Source: Cellvibrionales bacterium UBA4495
GTDB lineage: Bacteria; Pseudomonadota; Gammaproteobacteria; Pseudomonadales; Porticoccaceae
Length of the DNA: 14,413 bases
Reading direction: 5' to 3'
Assembly (NCBI GenBank): GCA_002388905.1
Contig: DGNJ01000105.1
Coordinates: forward strand, 20,118-34,530
This document shows, one piece after another, positions 1 to 6,148 of this stretch (position 1 is the first letter of the stretch; each line of letters begins with the position of its first letter). A program made the position numbers and the translations under genes. The notes beneath the pieces were generated by a model, which made no database searches, was not told where the DNA came from, and worked only from the letters and a program-made list of their open reading frames with translations.

Positions 1-145
1 GCGCCCGGGGGTGGGGTGTCTGGGCGAGCTTTCCCCGGGGGGATACCCGCAGGCTTTCCTTTTCGATGCCGCGCCGGATTCCGGTGAGCAATCGACGATT
101 TTCAGGCGCCTCCAGAAGGCGCATTGCACGGTGGCTAGTGGGCAA
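1..145 (-). CDS. gshA: Glutamate-cysteine ligase, N-terminal part (cut by window edge)
   Basis: GshA joins glutamate and cysteine with ATP, the first step of glutathione synthesis in the cytoplasm. Only the N-terminus is here. Reading the minus strand gives LLEAPENRRLLTGIRRGIEK followed by ESLRV and a HPTPG stretch. This matches the RGIEKE-LRV block near the N-terminus of the proteobacterial enzyme, which is about 520 residues. The reading frame is still open at position 1. Start choice: the ATG at 124-122 has no Shine-Dalgarno sequence. The in-frame TTG at 145-143 has AAGGT eight bases upstream and adds seven residues, bringing the N-terminus close to the family length, so I prefer TTG. A stop lies in frame just upstream. 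The small gene at 193-423 precedes it on the same strand with a 47-bp gap, so the two may be co-transcribed. The identity is firm; the exact start is not. Confidence 0.85.
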   Translation of the reverse strand, partial: MPTSHRAMRLLEAPENRRLLTGIRRGIEKESLRVSPRGKLAQTPHPRA

Positions 146-192
146 GAGCGACTACCTTGTAAATCCCTTGTGTAGAGGATGGCGCGTAAAAG

Positions 193-423
193 TCAGGCCG
201 CGCTCCGGGCGGCGGAAAGCCGCGGCAGGCCCTTGTCGTCCACCTCGCAGGCTACCACCCGGGCTCTCAGGTCAGTGTCCCGCGCTGTGAGTTCGACCAG
301 TTGGTTCAGTGCCACGTCTTTATGGGGAGAGTGGAAGACGTCACGGGCGTCGCAGCCGGGAACCCATTCCAGGTGCTTGTTGAGAAACTCCCCGGCCTGG
401 TTTTGCAGGATGAACAGTGACAC
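193..423 (-). CDS. Small conserved hypothetical protein (76 aa)
   Basis: The product is a 76-residue, probably cytoplasmic protein with no signal peptide or membrane segment. It resembles a short gammaproteobacterial family of unknown function that I recall as starting LFxxQNQ, followed by an F-L-K-EW segment and a D-ALNQ-E motif. Here these read LFILQNQ, FLNKHLEW and DVALNQLVE, ending in DDKGLP. Start choice: GTG at 423-421 has GAGGGG seven bases upstream on the minus strand. The TTG two codons earlier would sit almost on top of that site. The gene lies just upstream of gshA on the same strand and is divergent from ugd. I cannot give a function. The conserved-looking N-terminal half and the good ribosome binding site argue for a real gene. 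Confidence 0.7.
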   Translation of the reverse strand: MSLFILQNQAGEFLNKHLEWVPGCDARDVFHSPHKDVALNQLVELTARDTDLRARVVACEVDDKGLPRLSAARSAA

Positions 424-460
424 GTGCAATCCCCTCAGTCTGTACAGCGGACCGGGGCAC

Positions 461-488
461 AGTTTAACCGATAATGGCGGCTCGGCAA
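461..488 (-). promoter_or_regulatory. Candidate sigma70 promoter for the small gene and gshA
   Basis: On the minus strand TTGCCG (488-483) and TAAACT (466-461) are 16 bp apart, each matching 4 of 6 consensus bases. They lie about 40 bp upstream of the GTG at 423. This is the best pair I can see in the 150-bp gap (424-573) shared with ugd. I see no convincing promoter facing ugd. Confidence 0.3.
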
Positions 489-497
489 GAACCGGAG

Positions 498-519
498 CCG
501 GAAGCCTGCCATATTCCGG
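498..519. repeat. Inverted repeat CCGGAA-N10-TTCCGG in the divergent gap
   Basis: Perfect 6-bp arms are separated by 10 bp, between the small gene and ugd. It could be an operator for a dimeric regulator of either gene. Six-base GC-rich arms can also occur by chance in DNA of this composition. Confidence 0.35.
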
Positions 520-573
520 TCATAGAGATTGCCCAGACTGTCGGCTATCCAGGGCAACTACAGGTGACAGGTT

Positions 574-1965
574 ATGCAGGTGACGGTAATGGGCAGCGGT
601 TATGTGGGACTGGTGACCAGTGTGTGTCTCGCCCATGTGGGCCACCGGGTGGCCTGTTTCGATATCGACAGTGAGCGAATCGACGGCTTGCGGCGGGGGA
701 TCTGCCCGATTTTCGAGCCGGGGCTGGAGGATTATATCGCCGGTGAACAGGAGCGTGACCGACTTCGTTTTACGGCCGATCCGTCCGGGGTGCTGGCGGA
801 TCCGGACCTGATCATTATCGCCGTCGGTACGCCCCAGGGCCAGAATGGTGACGCGGACACGCGTCAGGTGCTGGCGGCGGCAAAAATGATCGGCGAGCAC
901 ATGATGCAGGAGACCGTGGTGGTCACCAAGTCAACGGTGCCCGTGGGCACGTCCGGGAGGGTGCGGACCGCCATCTTGGAAGCCCTGTCCCGGCGCGGGC
1001 TGGTGATTCCCTTTTCAGTGGCCTCGAATCCGGAATTCCTCAAGGAAGGCGCAGCCATCGAGGATTTTATGAAACCGGACCGAATCATCCTGGGTACCGA
1101 CAGCCTCCGGGTGGAACAACTGATGCGCCAGTTGTACGCTCCCTTCAACCGCCAGCGGGAGCGGCTCATGGTCATGGATGTACGATCCGCGGAGCTCACC
1201 AAGTACGCGGCCAACGCCATGCTCGCCACCAAGATCAGCTTTATCAATGAAATGGCCAATATCGCCGAACGTGTCGGTGCCGACATCGAACATGTCCGGC
1301 GCGGGATCGGGGCCGACCCCCGCATTGGCCATCACTTTATCTACCCGGGGTGCGGATTTGGCGGCTCCTGTTTTCCCAAGGACGTGACGGCCCTGGAATC
1401 TACCGCCATGGAAGCGCAGTATCGCCCCCAACTGCTGCGCGCCGTGCGCGAAGTCAATGAGCGCCAGAAGCAGGGCCTGTTCGATAAGATTTACCGCTAT
1501 TTCGGCGGTGATCTGCGCGGCCGGGTCATTGCGCTTTGGGGGCTCGCTTTCAAACCGGGTACCGACGACATGCGCGAGGCACCCAGCCGGTCCCTCATGG
1601 AAGCCCTCTGGGATATGGGCGGCGAGGTGCGTGCCTACGACCCCCAGGCCGCGACGGAATGCCGGCGCCTGTACGGCGATCGTCCCGGTCTCGAGCTGGT
1701 GGCTTCGCGGGAGGCCGCCCTAAAGGGCGCGGATGCCCTGGCCATCTGTACCGAGTGGAAAAGTTTCTGGGCGCCGGACTTTGCTGCCATTCGGGAGGCG
1801 TTGGCCACCCCCGTGATTTTTGACGGCCGCAACCTCTTCGATCCGGCCGTTGTTGCGGGATTCGGCCTGGACTATATCGGTATGGGCCGGGCCGGCTGTG
1901 CGACCCCGGATCCGTCAAGGTTGTCCGAATCCGTCGACCCGGCGCGGACACTGCTGGCTGTCTGA
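574..1965 (+). CDS. ugd: UDP-glucose 6-dehydrogenase
   Basis: This cytoplasmic enzyme oxidises UDP-glucose twice with NAD+ to UDP-glucuronate, a donor or precursor for capsule, exopolysaccharide, LPS sugars and glucuronosyl glycolipids. The 463-residue protein has the full family layout: the NAD-binding loop GSGYVG (7-12), STVPVGT (120-126), NPEFLKEG (152-159), the central helix with Lys210 and Asn214, and the catalytic cysteine Cys266 in GFGGSCFPKD. The C-terminal UDP-binding domain has GLAFKPGTDD (323-332). About 20 residues follow the usual end near IGMGR (435-439), slightly longer than common. AGGTGA lies six bases before the ATG. The gene stands alone on its strand. Its stop is five bases from the stop of the convergent mgtC-like gene, leaving no room for a terminator in the gap. 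No glycan cluster is visible beside it, so the use of UDP-glucuronate must be inferred. Confidence 0.96.
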   Translation: MQVTVMGSGYVGLVTSVCLAHVGHRVACFDIDSERIDGLRRGICPIFEPGLEDYIAGEQERDRLRFTADPSGVLADPDLIIIAVGTPQGQNGDADTRQVLAAAKMIGEHMMQETVVVTKSTVPVGTSGRVRTAILEALSRRGLVIPFSVASNPEFLKEGAAIEDFMKPDRIILGTDSLRVEQLMRQLYAPFNRQRERLMVMDVRSAELTKYAANAMLATKISFINEMANIAERVGADIEHVRRGIGADPRIGHHFIYPGCGFGGSCFPKDVTALESTAMEAQYRPQLLRAVREVNERQKQGLFDKIYRYFGGDLRGRVIALWGLAFKPGTDDMREAPSRSLMEALWDMGGEVRAYDPQAATECRRLYGDRPGLELVASREAALKGADALAICTEWKSFWAPDFAAIREALATPVIFDGRNLFDPAVVAGFGLDYIGMGRAGCATPDPSRLSESVDPARTLLAV

Positions 1966-1970
1966 TCCTG

Positions 1971-2396
1971 TCAGTCCGTATCGCGGTTCTTGAAAGGCCG
2001 GGAAAACTGGAAGCTCAGAAAATTGATCAGGCTCAGGACCAGGGCGATTTCGTAACGCTGGTAGGCGACGGCGATACCGATAGCGCCGGTATTCCAGATA
2101 CTTGCCGCGGTGGCGGTACCCGTTACCTGGTCCCGGTTCTTGAGAATGGCGCCACCGCCGATAAAGCCGATGCCGGTGATGATCCCGTACATGACCCGGG
2201 CTTCCGCCGGCGATCCCTCATAAACCTGCATGCCGATCAGCATATAGCCGCAGGAGGCCAGGGACACCAGGGGAAAGGTGCGCAGGCCGGCACCGCGACT
2301 GCGGGCCTCGCGGTCCCACGCCACCGGCAGGGCCAGCGCAAAGGCGATACCCAGCTGGTAGAGGTGTATCCAGATCTGCTGCCAGTCCAGGTTCAT
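1971..2396 (-). CDS. Small MgtC/SapB-family inner-membrane protein
   Basis: MgtC/SapB proteins are hydrophobic inner-membrane proteins. Salmonella MgtC helps cells cope with low Mg2+ and affects the F-type ATPase and phosphate metabolism. The 141-residue protein has about four to five membrane segments (roughly 12-26, 41-57, 69-83, 100-111, 116-130). It carries the family signatures: a charged DREARSRGAGLRT block (28-40), GIGFIGGGAIL (75-85) and GTATAASIWNTGAIGIA (93-109). It lacks the soluble C-terminal domain of the approximately 230-residue Salmonella protein, so it is the short SapB-like form and its function may differ. The start is 13 bp after the stop of the LpxR-family gene, which suggests one transcript. 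The ribosome site is weak: AAGG lies 11 bases before the ATG. The family call is secure; the physiological role is not. Confidence 0.9.
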   Translation of the reverse strand: MNLDWQQIWIHLYQLGIAFALALPVAWDREARSRGAGLRTFPLVSLASCGYMLIGMQVYEGSPAEARVMYGIITGIGFIGGGAILKNRDQVTGTATAASIWNTGAIGIAVAYQRYEIALVLSLINFLSFQFSRPFKNRDTD

Positions 2397-2409
2397 CGGT
2401 GCCGGCGCC

Positions 2410-3417
2410 TTAGAAGCGGTAGGAAACCGCGATCGAGCCGAATTCGTCGGGGTCGTCCTGCTTTTCGAATTCCCGGCTCTGAAAGATATTGGTGATGGAA
2501 ATGCGCCAGCCGTCCCAGCCCATCACCGCTCCGGCCTGGACGCTGCCCACCCATTCCCGGGGCTCGACGCTGTGGCTGTCGCCGTCGCGATTGCCGTTCA
2601 GGAAAATGTTGTAGTCCACGTACTGGCCCCGCGCACCGGCGAAAACATACCAGTAGAACGGTTGCGGGGACCTGAAATAGTGGCTGCCCACCGTGCGGGG
2701 CCGGATCAGGGGTGGCCCGTAGTCGGCGTCGAGGCCGTCCCCGATCCGCAGGGTCAGCCCCGCCTGGGCGCGGCGCTGTGAACTGCCCAGGGTGAAACCC
2801 GTGGCGGGGAGCATGTCCAGGTGGTCGTCGACAAGGGTGATGGTCCACTCCCGCTGGTAGCGCAGGTCGACGGTCACTTCATCGTCCAGCTGGTTGTCCC
2901 AGCCTTTCGGCGTATCCGAATCGAGTACTTTATGGATCGCCTTCTGGGTATTCTCCGCGCCGGAGTCCGGGCCCACCAGGCCCACCACCAACTCCACCGT
3001 ATCCACATGGCGATCGCCGGATTCCCTGGATTCGCTGACCAGGCCCAGGCTTGTATAGAGCCAGCCGGCGTAGGGTCGGTCGTCGGCAATCACCGTTTCC
3101 GCCTGCAGGTTGTCGGGGGTGTACATCTGCTGGCCCAGGGACCAGGAAAAGCGGGTTTCGTCGTCTTTGTCGTGGAAGGGCAACAGCGCCGCGGCCCGTT
3201 CGAACCAGCCCGGCATATAGGTGTCGCTCACATAGGCGATCTCGGTACCGTGGGTGTAGTGTTCGTCGCCACCGCTGGCAAACAGGTCGTTCTCCAGAGC
3301 CAGGGTCAGGGTGCCCTTGCCGTCATCGGCAAGCGTGGCAAGAGACATGGCCAAGGCGCCGGCCAGCACGGCCGGTTGCAAAGTCTGCCTTCGGGATCCC
3401 CGCTTGTCCTTGAACAT
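2410..3417 (-). CDS. LpxR-family (DUF2219) outer-membrane lipid A deacylase
   Basis: LpxR of Salmonella is a 12-stranded outer-membrane barrel that removes the 3'-acyloxyacyl chain of lipid A in a Ca2+-dependent reaction. The 335-residue protein has a signal peptide (1-30, ending SLATLA before DD) and ends in the aromatic residue typical of barrels (VSYRF). Family landmarks are present: ENDLF (42-46, equivalent to the Asn-Asp pair of LpxR), YTHGTEIAY (54-62, with Thr55 at the active-site Thr position) and DRPYAGWLYT (113-122). His162 in QKAIHKVL followed by GWDNQL corresponds to the catalytic His region. The residue matches come from my own alignment by eye. A start-proximal TATTAT (3444-3439, minus) might be its -10, but I see no good -35. 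It lies 111 bp downstream of the PlcP-like gene and just ahead of the MgtC-like gene. True substrate specificity is unproven, since many family members are uncharacterised. Confidence 0.88.
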   Translation of the reverse strand: MFKDKRGSRRQTLQPAVLAGALAMSLATLADDGKGTLTLALENDLFASGGDEHYTHGTEIAYVSDTYMPGWFERAAALLPFHDKDDETRFSWSLGQQMYTPDNLQAETVIADDRPYAGWLYTSLGLVSESRESGDRHVDTVELVVGLVGPDSGAENTQKAIHKVLDSDTPKGWDNQLDDEVTVDLRYQREWTITLVDDHLDMLPATGFTLGSSQRRAQAGLTLRIGDGLDADYGPPLIRPRTVGSHYFRSPQPFYWYVFAGARGQYVDYNIFLNGNRDGDSHSVEPREWVGSVQAGAVMGWDGWRISITNIFQSREFEKQDDPDEFGSIAVSYRF

Positions 3418-3528
3418 TTTTGCTTTTTCTCTCTGACGATAATAACGGCGGGCTCGCTCGTCCCTGCAAATGGTTTCCGCAAGAGGGAGAGAAAGTATAG
3501 AAGCGGTGCCGGGAGCTCGCCAGCCGAA

Positions 3529-4383
3529 TCAGCTTATGGTTTTTGTCGAGTGCCGGGGCGGCAGACGCAGAATTTCGCCGGCGGTCTCGTCGTTGGCGGC
3601 ACCCCGCTCGCACTTGAAAGCGCCCTGGAGATCGCCCCAGTGGAGCAGTTCCAGGTGCCCGTCCCGGTGTTCCACCAGGGCGGTGCAGCTCTCGACCCAG
3701 TCGCCGTCGTTGCAATAGAGCAGGCCGTTTATAGTGCGAATCTCGGGCTGGTGGATGTGGCCGCAGACTATACCGTCGAAGCCCCGCCGCTGGGCTTCCG
3801 CGGCGGCGGCGACCTCGAAGGCCTCGATGGCCGCCCGGGCGTTGCCGACCCGGTTCTTGATGTAGTAGGCCAGTGACCAGTAGGGGAGTCCCATCCGGGC
3901 CCTGATGCGATTGTGCCATCGGTGGAGAAAGAGCAGAAAGTCGTAACTCAGGTCACCGGCGATACGGTGCAGCAGACTGCAGCGCACGGCACTGTCGAAC
4001 TGATCCCCGTGCACCATGAGCAGCCGTTTGCCGCTGGCGGTTCGGTGTGTGGCCTCGTTGACGATGTCGATATTGAGAAGCTGCCTGCCCGCCAGGTCGC
4101 GGGCCTGCTCATCGTGATTGCCGGGAATGTAGACGATCCTGACACCGCTGTCGGCCAGGTCCACCAGCTTGCGAAGGACCGCGTGGTGGCTGGCCGGCCA
4201 GTTGAACTGCCGGCGCAGGGCCCAGCAATCCACCACGTCTCCCACCAGGTATATGACCCGGGTCCTGACGCTGTTCAGGAAGTCCAGCAGGAATTCCGCC
4301 CGGCAACCCCGGTAGCCCAGGTGCAGATCGGAAAGCCAGGCGGCGTTGACGGAGACCGTTTCAGGGGGAATCGTAGTGGCCAT
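3529..4383 (-). CDS. PlcP-like metallophosphoesterase (probable phospholipase C for lipid remodelling)
   Basis: This is a calcineurin-type metallophosphoesterase of 284 residues. Metal and catalytic motifs are DLH (19-21), GDVVD (48-52), GNHDE (88-92), HGD (125-127) and GHIH (208-211). The approximately 240-residue LpxH normally has GNRD. This protein has GNHDE plus an LPYWS segment (166-170) and GDWVESCTALVEH (227-239) near the end, as I recall for the PlcP group. PlcP of rhizobia and marine bacteria releases diacylglycerol from phospholipids during phosphate starvation. Automatic annotation often calls such proteins UDP-2,3-diacylglucosamine diphosphatase. Start choice: AAGGAG lies eight bases before the ATG at 4383; an ATG two codons earlier is too close to it. 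Its start overlaps the end of the glycosyltransferase gene by 23 bp, so translation is probably coupled. The PlcP role is inference from motifs and neighbours. Confidence 0.82.
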   Translation of the reverse strand: MATTIPPETVSVNAAWLSDLHLGYRGCRAEFLLDFLNSVRTRVIYLVGDVVDCWALRRQFNWPASHHAVLRKLVDLADSGVRIVYIPGNHDEQARDLAGRQLLNIDIVNEATHRTASGKRLLMVHGDQFDSAVRCSLLHRIAGDLSYDFLLFLHRWHNRIRARMGLPYWSLAYYIKNRVGNARAAIEAFEVAAAAEAQRRGFDGIVCGHIHQPEIRTINGLLYCNDGDWVESCTALVEHRDGHLELLHWGDLQGAFKCERGAANDETAGEILRLPPRHSTKTIS

Positions 4384-5491
4384 GGGCATGACTCCTTGCG
4401 TTGTCATCGGTGAGTTCCGGTGAAACGTCTCTGGCTTCCGTGGAGACTGTCGCGGGAGTGATCTCCGGCAGGATGGCCCGGTCCCAGAGGGAGCGGGAGA
4501 GTTCGCCGATATCCGCCACCGCGCCGGCTGCCAGCCATTCGCAGATGCCCCTGGCGACATTGGGATAGATCACCCGCGCGCCTTCGGCGCTGTCCAGCCA
4601 GCGCGAGACCCTGGCGGCGTCCAGGCTGTGCATGGTGTGGCCGTAGCCGAGCAGGTCCAGGGCCAGGGTGTTGGAATATTGTTCGGGTTGGCCGTGTACC
4701 GGCTTGACCAGGAGTTTCCGTCCAAGCTGGAGTACCTCACTGGCCAGTTCGAACCCGGCGTTGCAGATCACGCCCTCGCAGTGGTGCAACTCATCCTGGA
4801 ATGCCTCGCGCTGGGGCTTGTGCCAGGTCATGTGGCCATCCGGGACACCGGGCGCATCCGGGTGGTAAATGCTGAACCGGTATTCCGGGAAGGCATTGAG
4901 CAGGAAGCTGATGGCGGCGGTGGACTCGAAAGGGAGGTAGACAATGATAAGACCCTTTTCCAGCCGGCTGTTGCGACCGCCCACGGGGGCGATCGGGGGC
5001 AGTATGGGCGCGTTAAAGTGGTGCCAGTGCACACCGAGCTTGCGCCGGGCCGGAGCGAACTGTCTCATGATTGTCCGTTGTGCCGCGCTCCCGCGGTACT
5101 GGGGAATCGGGTATTCAAAGGCGTACTGGTGACCGAGCCCGATGGAGGGAATGCCTTTCAGCCGCGCGGCCCATGCAGTGATGGGCTCGTAATCGGTGAT
5201 AACCAGGTCGTAGCGCTCCAGTTCGAGTCGCCTGATGTCCCGGAGAAAAGCCAGGGGCCTGGCTTTGACCATTGTTGCCAGGGGGCGTATCCGACCATCG
5301 CTAACGGCGAAGGTGAGCCCGTCCCGGTGTCTGAAATCGCCAAAGCCGCCCATATCGAAAAGCTGGTCCCGGGGCCGGCCGGAAACCAGAAAATCCACCG
5401 CCAGTCCTGCTTTGTCAAATTCGCTGGCCATGGCCCTGGCCCGGGTGATATGACCATTGCCGGTACCCTGAATGCCGTAGAGGATGCGCAT
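4361..5491 (-). CDS. MJ1255/VC2487-type glycosyltransferase (GT-B, MurG/MGDG-synthase-like)
   Basis: The 376-residue protein has a two-domain GT-B fold signature. It opens with MRILYGIQGTGNGHITRA, the glycine-rich loop typical of MurG-like and MJ1255-like transferases, then VITDYEP (97-103). The C-terminal nucleotide-sugar site is NAGFELASEVL (244-254) followed by LVKPVHGQPEQ (261-271). Such enzymes transfer a sugar from a nucleotide donor to a lipid acceptor at the inner face of the membrane. The acceptor here is not proven. Sitting between a PAP2 phosphatase and a PlcP-like phospholipase, it plausibly uses diacylglycerol to make a glycolipid. The start ATG overlaps the PAP2 stop by one base (TGATG), and the end overlaps the PlcP-like gene by 23 bp. 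No membrane segment is obvious, so it is probably peripheral. The fold is secure; the substrate is inferred. Confidence 0.83.
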   Translation of the reverse strand: MRILYGIQGTGNGHITRARAMASEFDKAGLAVDFLVSGRPRDQLFDMGGFGDFRHRDGLTFAVSDGRIRPLATMVKARPLAFLRDIRRLELERYDLVITDYEPITAWAARLKGIPSIGLGHQYAFEYPIPQYRGSAAQRTIMRQFAPARRKLGVHWHHFNAPILPPIAPVGGRNSRLEKGLIIVYLPFESTAAISFLLNAFPEYRFSIYHPDAPGVPDGHMTWHKPQREAFQDELHHCEGVICNAGFELASEVLQLGRKLLVKPVHGQPEQYSNTLALDLLGYGHTMHSLDAARVSRWLDSAEGARVIYPNVARGICEWLAAGAVADIGELSRSLWDRAILPEITPATVSTEARDVSPELTDDNARSHAHGHYDSP

Positions 5492-6030
5492 CAGGTTATC
5501 CACACGGCCGCGCACCAGGCCAGGGTCGTCCCCATCAGGGCGCCGGCCAGGGTGTCGGTGGGAAAGTGGACTCCCAGGGTGACCCGGGAGCCGGCAACCA
5601 GCACCGCCCAGGTAAAGCCCAGTGGCGCGGTGCCCGGATAGAAAAGCGCCAGGGCGGTGGCGGTCAGGAAGGCGCCGGAGGTGTGCCCCGAGGGGAAGCT
5701 GAACTGGTCCGACGGGATAATAAAGCTGTTGTAACCGGGTAACACCGAGCTTGGCCGATTGCGTCTCAGGCCGTTTTTCAGCGTCCAGTAGAGTGGGCGC
5801 TCCAGGCCGAAGGCCAGGGCCAGTGTCGCCATGAAGGCAGCGCCCCTTTCCCCGCCAAGCCACCAGGCCAACAGGGCCAGGGCGGGATACCCGTAACCGT
5901 CGGCGGTGCGGGAAACGCTCCGGGCGATGCGCGCCAGCACGGCCAGGTGCTTGCGCTCCATGCACCAGCCAAACACCAGGAGATCGTACCGGTGAAGCAG
6001 TTGCAGGGTTTTTTGCAGTGTCTTTTCCAT
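5491..6030 (-). CDS. PAP2-family membrane phosphatase
   Basis: PAP2 enzymes remove phosphate from lipid phosphates such as phosphatidate, PGP or undecaprenyl pyrophosphate, usually at the periplasmic face of the inner membrane. The 179-residue protein has all three motifs: K85-x6-RP (85-93), PSGH (113-116) and SR-x5-H-x3-D (148-159). His116 and His155 are the expected catalytic pair. Several hydrophobic segments (about 46-60, 66-78, 118-131, 137-148, 160-178) fit an integral membrane protein. It is the first gene of the trio and its stop overlaps the glycosyltransferase start. In this context it may supply diacylglycerol from phosphatidate; a house-keeping lipid phosphatase role is the alternative. 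The ribosome site is weak (TAGG about ten bases upstream). The leader from the predicted PhoB-type promoter would be only about 22 nt. Confidence 0.9.
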   Translation of the reverse strand: MEKTLQKTLQLLHRYDLLVFGWCMERKHLAVLARIARSVSRTADGYGYPALALLAWWLGGERGAAFMATLALAFGLERPLYWTLKNGLRRNRPSSVLPGYNSFIIPSDQFSFPSGHTSGAFLTATALALFYPGTAPLGFTWAVLVAGSRVTLGVHFPTDTLAGALMGTTLAWCAAVWIT

Positions 6031-6058
6031 GCAGTCAGCCTAGATCGGCTCTGTGACA

Positions 6059-6092
6059 CTTATATAACGGAACTGTTAAATTTCGATGACAG
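6059..6092 (-). promoter_or_regulatory. Predicted PhoB box and -10 element of the PAP2-GT-PlcP operon
   Basis: On the minus strand CTGTCAT (6092-6086), a four-base spacer CGAA and ATTTAAC (6081-6075) form a PhoB-type direct repeat with the proper 11-bp period. The first half is a perfect consensus half-site. The whole resembles the E. coli phoE box as I recall it (CTGTAATATATCTTTAAC). Exactly 10 nt downstream is TATAAG (6064-6059), a 5-of-6 match to the -10 consensus. The bases 17 bp upstream of it (ATCGAA) are not a -35 hexamer, as expected for PhoB-activated promoters. Transcription would begin near 6052. A caveat is that a longer inverted repeat overlaps the same bases. Confidence 0.6.
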
Positions 6093-6097
6093 TTCCG
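6068..6097. repeat. 9-bp inverted repeat overlapping the PhoB box
   Basis: CGGAACTGT (6068-6076) and ACAGTTCCG (6089-6097) are perfect reverse complements separated by 12 bp. Such a dyad could bind a dimeric regulator, or form part of the control of both divergent transcription units. The CTGT-N12-ACAG spacing does not fit the LexA box, which has N8. Confidence 0.6.
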
Positions 6098-6100
6098 GGG

Positions 6101-6114
6101 CCCAACGCGTTGGG
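6101..6114. promoter_or_regulatory. Perfect 14-bp palindrome CCCAACGCGTTGGG, possible operator
   Basis: This fully self-complementary site lies between the predicted PhoB promoter (minus) and the RND promoter (plus), about 35 bp upstream of the latter's -35. It may be an operator for a local or distant regulator of the efflux genes. No regulator gene lies beside it. The same arms recur with a three-base centre at 12361-12375. Confidence 0.4.
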
Positions 6115-6148
6115 TAAGCAGGCGTTATGTAAATAATTGAAAGCAATG

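Noticed and set aside
2821..3876. A 351-codon plus-strand open frame across the LpxR-family and PlcP-like genes
   Set aside because: It runs antisense to two genes with clear catalytic motifs and shows no domain, signal peptide or ribosome site of its own.
4384..4560. Upstream extension of the PlcP-like reading frame to give 343 residues
   Set aside because: The extra 59 residues are low-complexity, lie in the glycosyltransferase coding region and lack a ribosome site. AAGGAG marks the ATG at 4383.
6051..6068. Second PhoB-like direct repeat on the plus strand (CTGTGAC-ACTT-ATATAAC)
   Set aside because: It has the right period but poor half-sites, and no -10 element lies at the required distance towards the RND genes.
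6071..6094. LexA (SOS) box reading of CTGT...ACAG upstream of the PAP2 gene
   Set aside because: The gammaproteobacterial LexA box has eight bases between CTGT and ACAG; here there are twelve.
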